DNA from: Sycobia sp. Sy_11
Lineage: Eukaryota > Arthropoda > Insecta > Hymenoptera > Epichrysomallidae
DNA: 64,000 nt
Assembly: GCA_018907035.1 (NCBI GenBank)
Contig: JACCIC010000001.1
Location: 7,739,501 to 7,803,500 of the forward strand
Direction of reading: 5' to 3'
Below the pieces are notes generated by a model. The model was not told where the DNA came from. It did no database searches and was given only the letters and a program-made list of their open reading frames with translations. A program made the position numbers and the translations under genes. How positions within the stretch are numbered: position 1 is the first letter of the stretch; every line of letters starts with the position of its first letter. Of this stretch, positions 26,847 to 37,970 are shown piece after piece.

Positions 26847-26896
26847 CCTCTACTTCCCCCCTTCGTTCGGGCAAATACAAACCGTCGACCAGGATC
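26847..26896 (-). other. Exon-like 50-nt segment inside intron 1 (possible poison exon)
   Basis: On the minus strand a TTTTAACAG acceptor (AG at 26898-26897) is followed 50 nt later by a GAGG/GTAAGT donor (GT at 26846-26845). If spliced between the first two coding exons it would add 50 nt (not a multiple of three) and read into a TAG stop within the segment. It is therefore either a cryptic exon or a regulated poison exon. Splice-site strength alone is weak evidence. Confidence 0.2.
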
Positions 26897-27048
26897 CTGT
26901 TAAAATGTCTACTAAATTTTTTTTCCTCCCCTACGCCCGTATCGACCCCACCGATCGCCGTAATATATCTGGGAACTTTGCGAGTCTCGGGCGAATTTCG
27001 CGCGACCCCGCGGGTAATGTTAATCTACACACTGTGGCGATATATCGA

Positions 27049-27072
27049 CAGGTGGGGCGGGGGGGGCAGGTG
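27049..27072. promoter_or_regulatory. Pair of CAGGTG E-boxes with a G-rich spacer in intron 1
   Basis: CAGGTG occurs at 27049-27054 and again at 27067-27072 in the same orientation, separated by a G-rich spacer and set within a CpG-rich island. CAGGTG is the high-affinity site of Snail/ZEB-type zinc fingers and of Daughterless-containing bHLH dimers. Enhancer function is an inference. Confidence 0.3.
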
Positions 27073-27247
27073 TTATCGCATCGAATCGATCGGTTTTCGC
27101 GCGCCCGTAACGACCCGTCGATCGCGCCGTGCTCGGTATCCCTTTTTTCCCGTCCACGGTTACGTTATAGGCGCCAATCAACGATCGATTAAATCGACTC
27201 CTGCTGCTTATATTCATAGGGGTCTTGTTATACGCCCGATTCTTTTG

Positions 27248-27249
<2 letters not shown>

Positions 27250-27297
<48 letters not shown>
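27250..27297. repeat. (TA)n tract
   Basis: 48 bp of TA between two CpG-rich segments. Confidence 0.97.
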
Positions 27298-27301
<4 letters not shown>

Positions 27302-28169
27302 TGGGGAGCGAGTTAAATGCTTAATAAAGGTGTAGACACGTCGGTTTGCCTCGATATAATGCATACATAGGATGTATGTAACTGCACGGGTGCGATTTTC
27401 AAGCGCGCCGCGTGTATTTTCCCGTATAATACAAGCGACTGCGGCCTAACTCGATATAATACTCTGTTAGAAAGTGCGGCCGTTCCTTTTTACATATTTT
27501 CGCGCTCTCCGTCGGGATCGGCAATGATCGGTAACTAATAAAGTCGGATCGTAAACGAGCGGTGCGTCTTTTTTTTCCTCCTTTCAATTAATACACTTGA
27601 TCGATTCGATGCTTCGTTTTCATTTTTCTTTAGCTCCTTTTCCTTCGCCCAAGCTCGTTTATTCTATACGGGCATATAACGCGAATCGGTTCCGGCGGAA
27701 GCTATTTATTTAAATGGCAAAATTTACGAATATTATATATCTTATATGCCACATACTCTTTTTATCATTAGTAAAATGAATTTTACGATCGTCTAATTTA
27801 ACTTAATAATTGTTTAACAGATCCCCAGCGAATCGAACGGAAATTCAGTCGCTGAGAATTTATAATTATGCAACCGAAGAAAATCGAGACGCCGGATCCG
27901 ATATCGCCCCCCGCGCTTTTCCGCTTGTATTTGTGTATTTAAATAGCGCGTAAAATGTTCTTTTTATAAAATCTAACCAATCGAATGGAAAACGTATAGA
28001 TCCCCGCTTTAAATCTTCGCCTGTGTCCATTAATAGGCCGTTCTTGTGGCTCATGAGAAAAACGGAAGTATGCGCATACGGAGCTTATCGAGAGTATAGA
28101 AATGGCGTGTAATGAAAGGGTTCGAATGGGATAGAGACCGGGTCCGTGTATGGGTCGAAGTCCATATGG

Positions 28170-28280
28170 ATATATATATATATATATATATGTGTGGAAG
28201 GGGGTATGAATGTACATACCGCACGAAAAAGGAAACGTGATTCGAGCGTGCGGCTGTATATAATATGTATCGCACGCCTC

Positions 28281-28332
<52 letters not shown>

Positions 28333-28466
28333 ATGCTATATATCTCAAGACCAATAAGTTTTAATTGCCTTATAACCGCAGCTAGCGTGATTATGCACTT
28401 TATCTTCCCTAATTTTTGTAATATATATACGTATATGTATGTACGTATGTATATATGCATCTATGC

Positions 28467-28512
<46 letters not shown>
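28170..28512. repeat. Cluster of three (TA)n tracts
   Basis: TA runs at 28170-28191, 28286-28328 and 28470-28512; the last two have exactly the same length (43 bp). Confidence 0.95.
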
Positions 28513-28516
<4 letters not shown>

Positions 28517-28698
28517 AATCCGGCTGGAAAGGATCTCGTTACCCAATCCCTTGTCAGTCCCCCCGCAAGACACTGTTATATCAGCGTATAATATACGTCT
28601 ACTAATGGCGTTTCGAGAGCTCCGCAGGCTGCCCATTAAAATACCACCCAACAATGCGAACTTGCGCCCGCTGTATGTATACGCACGCTACCCTACAA

Positions 28699-28706
<8 letters not shown>

Positions 28707-28729
<23 letters not shown>

Positions 28730-28846
28730 CATGTACAGAATCGCATATACACGCGTGCGGATAACAGGTTTCAACGCTTTATATATATTTTTCGAGATTT
28801 TTATATACCCCGACATTGCGCGCATTTCGCGATTAATTTACCGAGG

Positions 28847-28891
<45 letters not shown>
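28707..28891. repeat. Two (TA)n tracts
   Basis: TA runs at 28707-28729 and 28852-28891. Confidence 0.95.
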
Positions 28892-28894
<3 letters not shown>

Positions 28895-29105
28895 ACGTGC
28901 TACGATTGCGCGCCGTGCTTATCGTTGCTTTGAGATCTCGAGCGCGAGCGCTTTATGGTGTGTGTATATACGGTCATCGAGCCTTGTAAATCATTTTCGG
29001 ATCTACCGAGCACGGAGCGAGGCTATGGGAAAGCGCAATGGTGGCGCTTGCAACACCCACCCCTGTGAGACGGCGTTGTGATACACACACACACAACACA
29101 CACAC

Positions 29106-29107
<2 letters not shown>

Positions 29108-29164
<57 letters not shown>

Positions 29165-29167
29165 CGA

Positions 29168-29219
<52 letters not shown>
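29108..29219. repeat. (GA)n tract followed by (TA)n tract
   Basis: GA from 29108 to 29160, a 12-bp unique spacer, then TA from 29173 to 29219; a short CA tract precedes them. Confidence 0.97.
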
Positions 29220-29222
<3 letters not shown>

Positions 29223-31289
29223 AGTATAAAAGTATTTCTGTATGAAAAAAAGGACACAGCAGGTCCGTTGCACAAAACATCGTTCAACGAATTTAGCGGC
29301 CCACATCGAACGGGTACGGCTATGTGTATTAGGGGACGGGGGCCATACGAAGGGTCGATGATCTCGGGCTCGATCGCGCTCGACTCGGATGTACTTCGGT
29401 CTGCCGTTTAGGGTTTGATGTCCTTTCACCGCCTCTGCTTATAGACATACCGCGGAGTATGATAGTGTAAGAATAGGGTTTTCGTATGATTTTTAATTAT
29501 ACATGGATGTAAAAAGGCTTCTAGAGAAATTCTTTTAATAAATTGATTCATAGTTATTAAGAAAATAAAAAGAAAAATATTTTCTTTATACAACAACAAC
29601 CTTATTAAGCAATTATGAGTACAGGATTCTGAGGGTTCTCTTGGTACAAGTTTTATTTTTCTACACTCTTTATTGGTGCTGTTTTAGTTTGCAATTACGT
29701 TTATATCATAAAATTTTTCGCAGGGAAATCATCTCATCACATTAGGAAACTGATCATGCTGTCCTTCACATAACAACCTATGTTTGTGAAAAATGGCAAA
29801 AATTTGACAACGAAATTACTAATTATGCTGAAATTTTGAAAAGTGTTCGAAATAAATATTATCCTCAAATTATCAAAATTTCAAATACGTAATATTTTTT
29901 ACAATTTATTCTCAGGCAAAAGTGCGACTATCTTTAATATTATGAACGTTATTCTACTAATTCATTTTCAGCAACTGATTGTTGTAGTTTATTCATTTGA
30001 ACGTTTCCACATATATTACTACTCAAGTATCGATCAATGAATTGTTGTATGCAATAGGACAATATACGGATTAAAAATCGAAAAAGCAGTCATACTTTTT
30101 TGAATTATTCTTGCTTTTTATCAATTATGCGATACCATAGTCAATAAGTGAATCTCTTTTTATCAAATTTTTCCTTACTGCATTCTAATCCTCTATGAAA
30201 TTCTGGTAAAGAATTTAGATATTCTTATCACATTGCTACCACATGAACAAATTCAGTATAAATTAAAATATGTTCAAATTGTAAATTTTTATTATATTTG
30301 CACTAATCTGAAAATTCCGATAAAAAAGTTCAATTTTTAAAAAACTATTTGTTAAATCAAAGATCATTTTATTATTTCTTATAAATTGAAATATTCTACT
30401 TAATATGCAGTGCGTAGCGTTTTACGTTAAATCTATATATTTTTTTAATTGTCTTAATTGAAATAGTTTACCCTAATTGTATAACTTTCAAATAATATCT
30501 CATGTATAAATACTCGTTTTAACTTTTTTTTATGTCATCTATTCTACGATTAGTGCTCAGTGAGTTTAAGCTCATGGAATTAAATCAATATTTATCATAA
30601 GTACGTAACAAAATTTGCGACTGAATTAGTAGAATAATTCCATGTATATTGGACATATATTTAGCCATCAGTTTTATATATATACCAGAGGGTTTTTTAT
30701 CACATTATTACAACATATGATTCTCAAAGCCATCTTATGCTTTAGATATTTATGATATTATTGTTTTTATCAACCCTTTGCCTTATCTCTCGACAATGTT
30801 TGCCGAAGAAAACCATCCTTCCGCAGTTCACCAGGTAGGAGATGCATAAGTTTTTAATGAAAAATTGTAAGCCGGCTACTCGCAAAGTTTACAACGAAAA
30901 CATAAAAGAAAAGGAAACGAATTCGCGACGAAAAGAAGGTCATCCGGAATCTGCATTCCTTTCTATATAAGGAAAGTGCGAAATCCCGGTAACCCGTGTG
31001 CGCGGCATCGAAATTTTTTTTTCTCTTTATTTTTTTTCCTTTCGAGACAGGCAAGAAATTTCGCTGCACAAAAGTCCCCCCCTCCATCGAAGAGGAGAGC
31101 GAGGAAAGGGGACAGGCATCGTCGAGCCTGGCGATGATTTTTTTTTTGTCGACGATTCGCAGTTCGGCGATTTTTCAGTTGGACTGCTGGAAAGCACTGC
31201 ACGAACCGATGTAGCTCGTACGCGAAGTTGGAAGCCGAGATGTCGGGATGAAGCGTTTGATCGGGAATCGACGAACTTTCGGTACTTAC

Positions 31290-31336
31290 CGTACAGAGTA
31301 AGTAGAAGCCATCGCCTCTCCCGCATATTGGCTCTC
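31290..31336 (-). CDS. First coding exon of a CPAP1-type chitin-binding protein (signal peptide start)
   Basis: This minus-strand exon opens with 10 nt of 5' UTR (31336-31327), followed by the start codon at 31326-31324. It encodes MRERRWLLLTLY plus the first base of a Gly codon, ending at a strong donor (G then GTAAGTACC, GT at 31289-31288). Joined to the exon at 21971-22104 it gives a textbook signal peptide: a basic N-terminus (Arg2, Arg4, Arg5), then a hydrophobic core running across the junction. I chose this start because it has A at -3, the phase fits exactly, and the hydrophobic stretch begins right after the basic residues. A pyrimidine-rich acceptor (AG at 31338-31337) directly precedes the exon, so transcription starts farther right and at least one noncoding exon is missing from the model. 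The joining is inferred from phase and protein logic; RNA data were not available. Confidence 0.72.
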
Positions 31337-31674
31337 CTGAAACAGAAAGAGAATTTATAGGACCGTTAGTTTGGATATGCAAGGAATTTATTGGCTAGAT
31401 TTTTCACGAATATTTCGCTTGTTTTCGTTAAAAAAAAAAAGTGGAGTGGGTTTATTTATAGAACTATAGGAATATACCTCATAGATTGAGTTTCCGTGTT
31501 GCTGTAGTAAAATTTCAGTTAATATTATTATGCTGCTACGTTGAAACGGAAGGAAATTAGATATAGGAATAAAATTTGAAAGCAAACAATATTACATCTC
31601 AAAGAAGTAACTGCAATCTAATTAAGATAAACTAAAGCGTATAAACAAATATAATATTTCGTTTATAAACTACG

Positions 31675-31680
<6 letters not shown>

Positions 31681-31726
<46 letters not shown>
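31681..31726. repeat. (TA)n tract
   Basis: 46 bp of TA upstream of the first coding exon. Confidence 0.97.
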
Positions 31727-31732
<6 letters not shown>

Positions 31733-31940
31733 GATCTTTCACATGCGCTTTTTGTTAAATTGAAAATGATATGAATAATAAAATAAAAATTTATTGCTTC
31801 CTTATATATATGCTACAGCTTTGCATGGAACGGATTTTTCTGTTTATTAGTATAAATTTAACAAATCATTGGCCGGCTACATGGTAAAAAAATAGGATGA
31901 AAAAAAATAAAAATAATAATAATAACTATCGGCTTCCGTG

Positions 31941-31973
31941 CGCCATTAATAGCGGTTCGGCTATTAATTGGCG
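31941..31973. repeat. Short inverted repeat carrying paired ATTA/TTAAT cores
   Basis: CGCCATTAATAGC (31941-31953) and GCTATTAATTGGCG (31960-31973) are reverse complements apart from one inserted base, and are separated by six bases. Each arm has a homeodomain-type TTAAT/ATTA core. The repeat is immediately beside the TATA-like box and could be a paired homeodomain binding site or a hairpin. Confidence 0.6.
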
Positions 31974-31978
31974 CCGGC

Positions 31979-31987
31979 TATTTTATA
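31979..31987 (-). promoter_or_regulatory. Candidate TATA box upstream of the chitin-binding protein gene
   Basis: The minus strand reads TATAAAATA here, inside a locally GC-rich context and about 650 nt upstream of the first coding exon. It sits directly beside the inverted repeat at 31941-31973, in the region where a transcription start would fall. No clear initiator was seen at the expected distance and the 5' UTR donor was not identified, so this is only a candidate. TATA-like strings are frequent by chance in AT-rich DNA. Confidence 0.25.
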
Positions 31988-32812
31988 CTCCCGGTCTAAC
32001 GTAGGCTCGAAGCCCTGGCTTTTCTTCTATTAAGCTTCGTGTACTTTCACGCTCGATGGACGAGCGATTTTCGATTACAATGGTAGAGCTTTCGCGCGCG
32101 CACTGTGCGCGGCTCTTGCGAGGATGATTATAGGCGTCTGTACGTAATTATATAGCCAAGCTTATTGAATTTTTGTACGAATCTGAAATCTGATGGAGGG
32201 ACAGTTATTTTGTAGGATTTTGAAAAAAGGACACTCTTTCCAGAACGATTGTTATAAAGGAACGTTTATTTTTGGAAAAATAAAAACGAACGTAGAAATT
32301 GAGCGGACGTTTCGCACGGTCCATTTCGGGGAATGGGAGTCGGCTTTTTTTTTCTTTTCATAAAAGTAAATTGACGCTTTTGGGACTCTATATATTATAG
32401 ACTCTTGTAGATAATAAACTATTTTTAATGGTTTTTCAGCGTCTATTTAACATTTATAGACCACGGCAAAAAGTCATTTTGGTTCTTTTCTTTGAGTCTT
32501 TCGAATATTTGTTTTCAAAAAAAACTGTTCACTTTTGTTTTGAAAACGAAATTAATTTCAATACAATACTATAGGATATAAAACTATTTATTTCGTACAT
32601 GCACGCTTTTATTTAAACTTCTATTTTCTTTATACATTTGTTTTATATAGGCAAATCCCTGATATTTAAATTTTATACATCGTATGTGCAAATTCACATT
32701 TGAATTCATACGTAAGTTTATAAGGAATTTCGGAAGAATAATACGAGTATACAAAAATCCGGTTTTTCCACATTTTTTCCTTGTATGTATATCTAAAGAC
32801 AGAGCAAAAAAA

Positions 32813-32823
32813 GGAGAGGGAGA

Positions 32824-32884
<61 letters not shown>
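32813..32884. repeat. (GA)n tract
   Basis: About 72 bp of GA with GGG interruptions at its left end. Confidence 0.97.
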
Positions 32885-32887
<3 letters not shown>

Positions 32888-33562
32888 GAATTATGAATCG
32901 TAAAATATTTTTATTATCAAATATAAAACGCACGGCGCATATTTTTCAACGACTATATTCGCATATAACAATAATAAAGAATTCTTTATTCTAAACAAAA
33001 TCAAGATACATCCAATAAGTTTTTATATACATAAAGAAACAATGCCTATGCAGAAAAGTCTGTGCTGTGCGTGTGTGTGTGCCCGCGCGCATGTGTGCAT
33101 TTGTGTGCCTAGTGCAAAAGGTGACTTTCTCGATTGAAAAGCAAAACCTATATTATTTGACGAAATAACGGTCCTGGCGCTGGTCGCTGCACTTCGCTAA
33201 GATTGAACCAACAATGCGCTCCTTTAACGGCGCTTCCCACAGCGAGCAAATATGTATGGATAATGACAGGTCGCGCGAAAACGCGCCCGTAATAGTCTAT
33301 ATACGCCTGTATATGCGTATATTTATAGACGAGGTTCTATGGGCACTCGGTGCGCTTATTACGGTACGCAACTTACACGTCGGCAATTAGTCCGCTCTGA
33401 GACAGCGACAGCAGGGGAGACAATTGTTATTGTTTTCCTAGCCGAAGATATTGAGGAGGGGTAGGGAGAGGGAGACCGCGTCGTTCCGTTATTTGAAATA
33501 AAAATTACGCGGCGGGGTTTTTAATATGGCTGCATAAAAGTTCTCTGTGTGTGTGTGTGTAT

Positions 33563-33600
33563 ACAGGGTGTGCCAATGTAACTTAGGCGCTGGTATCTCT
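33563..33600 (+). mobile_element. Possible transposon terminus (ACAGGGTGTGCC motif)
   Basis: The sequence ACAGGGTGTGCCAATGTAAC resembles the ACAGGGTGT(C/G)CC-type ends found on many copies of insect DNA transposons. No matching opposite end was identified, so the element is unbounded. The decayed coding stretch starting near 33.85 kb lies downstream and may belong to it. Confidence 0.25.
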
Positions 33601-33846
33601 ATCTGTATAAGAAGATCAATTTTTCAGGAAAATGAAGGGACTGCCCGAACAACTTTATCTATATTTGGCTTCTGAGCGTTTCTTGAAGTGAAGATAAATT
33701 TTTTAAACAGATTTATCTATTTATTTATTTCTTTTTTTTAACAAAATTTTAATTTTTATTTTTACGATACGTCTAGACATGTTACTACAGTATTTTATTT
33801 TACAACACGATAATGTTGGATCGTATTCTGCAGATCGAACTTTTAA

Positions 33847-34404
33847 GTTTTTGCAGGATTTGTGGCTGAATTTTGTTACGGTCCGATAGTCGTTAAAAAA
33901 TTTCCAAAGACAGTTCCGTATGTGTTATCAACAGTAAAATTCAAATCGTCGATAGAAAAAAGGGTTCCTACACTGGAAAAATATTTAAATAATAAAGGAA
34001 TTTCTTCTAATTTCTTATGGATACAGAAAAAAACTCAATTTTTCAATTCAGACAATATTGGCTCAAGGCAAGAATATAGTTTATTCAAATCAAATCGATT
34101 CATCTTAAGTACAATGACTATTTTCTGAATTCACGACAACGATTTGCTTAAAAAAACAACCAATTTACTTGATATTAAAAATTCTTCTCAGTATGCATTA
34201 AAAAATATGAACGTTAGTCTCACGGCGTCTTACGAAGGTATCGGCCTAAAATTGATACAGTATTATTCCGATAATCAATTTGACTTGATTGCACAGATCG
34301 ATTTTAACTTAAAATATGAGACACTGTATATATTTCTTTTCGTAAATTCGACGAGCCACGTCGGCTTGCTCGAAATAATACCTCGTCGTAGTTATTGTTG
34401 TTAA
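33847..34404 (+). pseudogene. Unidentified coding-like stretch interrupted by one in-frame stop
   Basis: One frame is open from 33847 to 34401 except for a single TGA at 34126-34128, about 184 sense codons in DNA where a stop would be expected roughly every 14. A plausible acceptor (TTTTTGCAG) ends at 33856, so the first part could be a 3' exon. The first half reads FVAEFCYGPIVVKKFPKTVP and onward; the second half includes NVSLTASYEGIGLKLIQYYS. Composition is protein-like (mixed charge, Tyr, Phe, Leu) with no simple repeat. I do not recognise the family and see no signal peptide, zinc finger or catalytic motif. It may be a decayed gene, a transposon or viral remnant, or a chance frame. No donor-linked upstream exon was found. 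Confidence 0.35.
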
Positions 34405-35404
34405 CAGAAATAATTGCCGACTATTCAGCCCGGTGAGATGATTCCTCCATTCCCCCCGGAGAGGGAAAATATAATAAAAATATATACGCAGGAACGAGCG
34501 GGGTTATATATATATATATATCGAAAGTGTCTACGTATAGAAACTCAGCATGGACAAATTAATCGTCGTGAGTTACAAAACCGAAATTGCAAATGCGTCG
34601 CTCCGTGCGCAAAGCACGTGATTTATTTTTAGATTTTAATGCGGTTTTTAAAAATAATGCTCGGGATAAATAGATATAATTGGAAGATACTGTTTCGGTC
34701 TCCTCGGGCAAATACGCGAGCTGATGTACGCAGCTGTCATAGAGAAATACATTAATATACGTATCTGCATGCCTTGTCCTATCAATCGCTAAATTTCATG
34801 AAAATAGTGTGACAGAGCCACGATGCTTCAATCCTTCCTTTCTGCTTATTATATTATAGTCTCGAACTAGGTTAGAAGATTGAATCTCGAATCTAGAAAG
34901 TGTATACATAACGTATAGGAGCCCTGTTTTACGTAATTAAACCAGTTATTACGGAGACAAAATTTAGTTTCCTAATTAATGATTAATTGATAGTCCACTA
35001 TTCTGTACGAGGTCTGAGACCGAGCGAACAAGTGGGTCGGCCGATCGAATTTAGCAATGAATCGCACAATAGACATATTGGGAGGATATATTACTCAATC
35101 CTTGTAAAGAAACGATGTTTTTATACGTTTATTCAATGAAGTCGGTAGAAATAAAAGTTAAAAATGTTACTGTCGCGCGTCCATGGGATGAATTTATGTT
35201 GAGGGGGCACTTATTATTTGTGTATAAATTACATTGTATAGCACCTTATAACGGATGGTCAATAAATTTTTATCAAAATAAAGAACAAAAAAATTCATCT
35301 TTATAATTTGTCATCCTTCTCAAGGAAAATTGTAACATTTTTATTTTTTAAATAATATTTTAAATAATAATGTAAATATAAAAATTTGAAATATCAGTGG
35401 AATA

Positions 35405-35408
<4 letters not shown>

Positions 35409-35460
<52 letters not shown>
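35409..35460. repeat. (TA)n tract
   Basis: 52 bp of TA. Confidence 0.97.
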
Positions 35461-35462
<2 letters not shown>

Positions 35463-35735
35463 TAATGGAAAAAATATGTTCAATGTGTATAAGTAATCAC
35501 AGCACGCACAAGTAGTAACAGTCATATCGCAGCAGACCTCTTATAGGTCCGTTAGGCGTAAGGAGTACGTTCTTAGTATGCAATCCTATAAGAATATTTT
35601 TCATACGACTGACTATCGAATTGAAATTTTTTAATCCAATTTTTCAATTATTTAAATCACACTATACGTATTTGTAATTTGGCAATAATTTTCTAATTTA
35701 TTAGCACGTTAGTACTGCTTAAGGATATATTAATA

Positions 35736-35775
35736 TTATAGTAATAACTTACATATTGATAAGTTATTACTATAA
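35736..35775. repeat. Perfect AT-rich inverted repeat, 16-bp arms
   Basis: TTATAGTAATAACTTA (35736-35751) is followed after an 8-base loop by its exact reverse complement (35760-35775). It would form a stable hairpin in single-stranded DNA or RNA. The flanks are AT-rich and unpaired. Confidence 0.85.
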
Positions 35776-36967
35776 AATTTTTATTGGTTTTGAGCATTAT
35801 ATTTAGTATTAATGTAAAAATTATTATTTAAATACCAATTTACTAATGTTCGCATTATTTTTTCTCAATCCAAATATAGGTATGCTTCTATCAATGTTGT
35901 GATTATGTACGCTGTTAAGAGGTATTGATTTTAATGTACGTTTAATCGATAAGTTTCAAATAAATATCAATATTTTCTATACAAATAAAGAAAGAGCCGG
36001 AAAAAAACAATTTTGCCTGTTATGAGAATTTCGAAAGCTAACCCCGAATGTATGCCAAACGATATTTTACGATTACAATTTTAGCTTTCTGAAATTTGAA
36101 TATTTAGGCTGCATTTGATGTATAATAAAATAGGGCAGGTGAAATTTAATAATCTATACAAGCCAGTAAGAACTCTTCCGCTTAATATTACTGCGCTGAT
36201 TATTTTTCGTACATATTGAGTAATTTGTGACCTTATGCACAAATGCCGATTTCCATCTCCAGTATCTCAACAATTGAATGCAGTCTCAAATTACAACTTC
36301 AGTCTGAAGTCTGATTGTGAACTATTACAGATAAATATTAAAGTTACTACTGATATACACAAAACAATCCTTCAAATTCCTTTTTTCCTCCGTTCGTAGT
36401 CTTAAAACTTTTAGTTCAGGATATATGCTTTTTATATCTCAGTTTTATTTTTATCTCTATATACTTTCATCACAATTGCAATAGATTTTATTTCTTATAC
36501 ATGAAGTTTAAGGTACGCGATTTTGAAATTTAGACTACGATCTCATGTACATTCAGTTATATATGGAAATGAATTTTCTGTGTTAGATTAACCTTAATTT
36601 TTTTACAGTTCTTCGAGAAATTTCTTTTAACGTTTTATACACATCTATGTTTTAAGATTAGTATTAATAACTTTCATTATGTGATTTCGGCAATTTAATG
36701 TTTAATATTTTACAATTTTCAGTTAAAAATAGATCCAAATATTCTGCACTCTGAAGTACATAAAGAGCACTCAATATACCGATATATATTCAGTTATGTC
36801 TTTTATTTATTTGTAACATTTTAAACAATATGTAATCTTTGAATAGTTCCTAACAAATAAATTCTTAAGTAAAATTACAATAGTTTTGTAATTAAATTTA
36901 TAATTAACTGATTTTATAAATGACTAATTAATTATAAAATTAATTTTATCATTGAGTTTTTTATTAA

Positions 36968-37011
36968 CAGTTAACTATAAAATAATTCATTTTATAATTA
37001 TATTAACTGAG
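36968..37011. repeat. Imperfect AT-rich inverted repeat
   Basis: The outer arms CAGTTAA and TTAACTG and the inner arms ATAAAAT and ATTTTAT pair around a short AATTC centre, with unpaired bases between. The neighbouring 100 bp contain further TAATTA palindromes, so chance formation in AT-rich DNA is possible. Confidence 0.45.
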
Positions 37012-37511
37012 AATTTTTGTACATTTGCCCGATCAAAAATAAATACAAAAATTTTTTAATATATCAATAGAAGATTTTTTTTATATATTAAAAACTGCTT
37101 GTGTTTCATACAGTATATTTGTATAATTTATATTTGTGTATTTATTTTTTCTTTTATTAGTATTTTATTAACAGGTTCTAATTGTTTTAGAAGTGTTCCT
37201 AAATTTAATCGCAATTTATGCGTTTTTCATTAAAGTTGCAAGCGTATATATACTTTAAAAAAATGAAGTAATTAATATCTTATGTTAACCATTAATTACT
37301 TTTATTTACAAAGCTTGAAAATGACAGGTTCGAGCAACCGCCCAAAATGCTCAACCAAACGTCAAAAGCCGAGCGCGTATTTCGAATTTCTCATACAGTC
37401 ACTGGAATAAATATCCCCGGCTGTCGCGCGCCTACGTACAAATCCTTTCGATTTCCCTACCGGCACGCCCGATAATTACGACACCTTTATAATATGGAAT
37501 CGATACACAAT

Positions 37512-37515
<4 letters not shown>

Positions 37516-37556
<41 letters not shown>
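37516..37556. repeat. (TA)n tract
   Basis: 41 bp of TA in the CpG-rich block. Confidence 0.97.
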
Positions 37557-37560
<4 letters not shown>

Positions 37561-37646
37561 TCGCAACTATACGTTCACCGGTAACAGCGACTGGAGCGCG
37601 CGTTATACAAAGCTTTTTTACCCGTCTACAATGTGCCCACACGAAT

Positions 37647-37666
37647 TCGCGCGCGCGCGCGCGCGC
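37647..37666. repeat. (CG)n tract
   Basis: About nine CG steps in a row, strongly Z-DNA prone and a dense CpG methylation target. Confidence 0.9.
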
Positions 37667-37970
37667 CTCTCTCGGAGACGCAAACTTGGCGGGATGAAAA
37701 AAAACAACTCAAAGGAACGCAAACACGCGCACACAAACACACACGCACATTACACAGTCCTCCCACCTTTTTTGTGCGCCTCCTGATGCAACGGGAACCC
37801 GAATAAAACGAATGCGCGTCGGTGCCCGTATCGCGGCTATACGGCGCGCCGCCCGCCCGGGTAGGAAGTTGCCGATCGGCCGAAAAACGCGGCGCGGCGT
37901 GAATATCAAACGGGAGGCGCGCGCGAGGATTCGAAAGCCGAACATATATATATGTGTATATATATATATA

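Larger units (their letters stand above)
22105..31289 (-). other. Intron 1 (between coding exons) of the chitin-binding protein gene
   Basis: This 9185-bp intron splits the signal peptide. It contains CpG-rich islands at about 23.1-23.5, 25.2-25.85, 26.85-27.6 and 28.0-29.45 kb, separated by AT-rich DNA, with eight or more TA tracts and two GA tracts. It also holds a 50-nt exon-like segment with both splice sites (26847-26896), a pair of CAGGTG E-boxes (27049-27072) and a degenerate tandem repeat (24.72-25.09 kb). Long first introns of developmental and cuticle genes often hold enhancers, which is the most economical reading of the islands. Confidence 0.65.
31339..37300. other. Upstream region without a confident gene
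   Basis: This is AT-rich DNA upstream of the chitin-binding protein gene. A GC-richer block at 31.9-32.35 kb (TATA-like box and inverted repeat) and another at 33.1-33.55 kb stand out. The second contains ACAATTGTTATTGTTTTCC (near 33420), which combines SOX-type and forkhead-type cores. The decayed coding stretch at 33.85-34.41 kb is listed separately. The interval 35.3-37.3 kb is very AT-rich and holds only repeats and hairpins. Confidence 0.5.

Noticed and set aside
27939..28460. 173-codon minus-strand open frame
   Set aside because: It is strung together by TA tracts and shows no recognisable protein features.
28455..29081. 208-codon plus-strand open frame
   Set aside because: It is carried by three TA tracts that lack stop codons in this frame; the intervening sequence is ordinary CpG-rich DNA.
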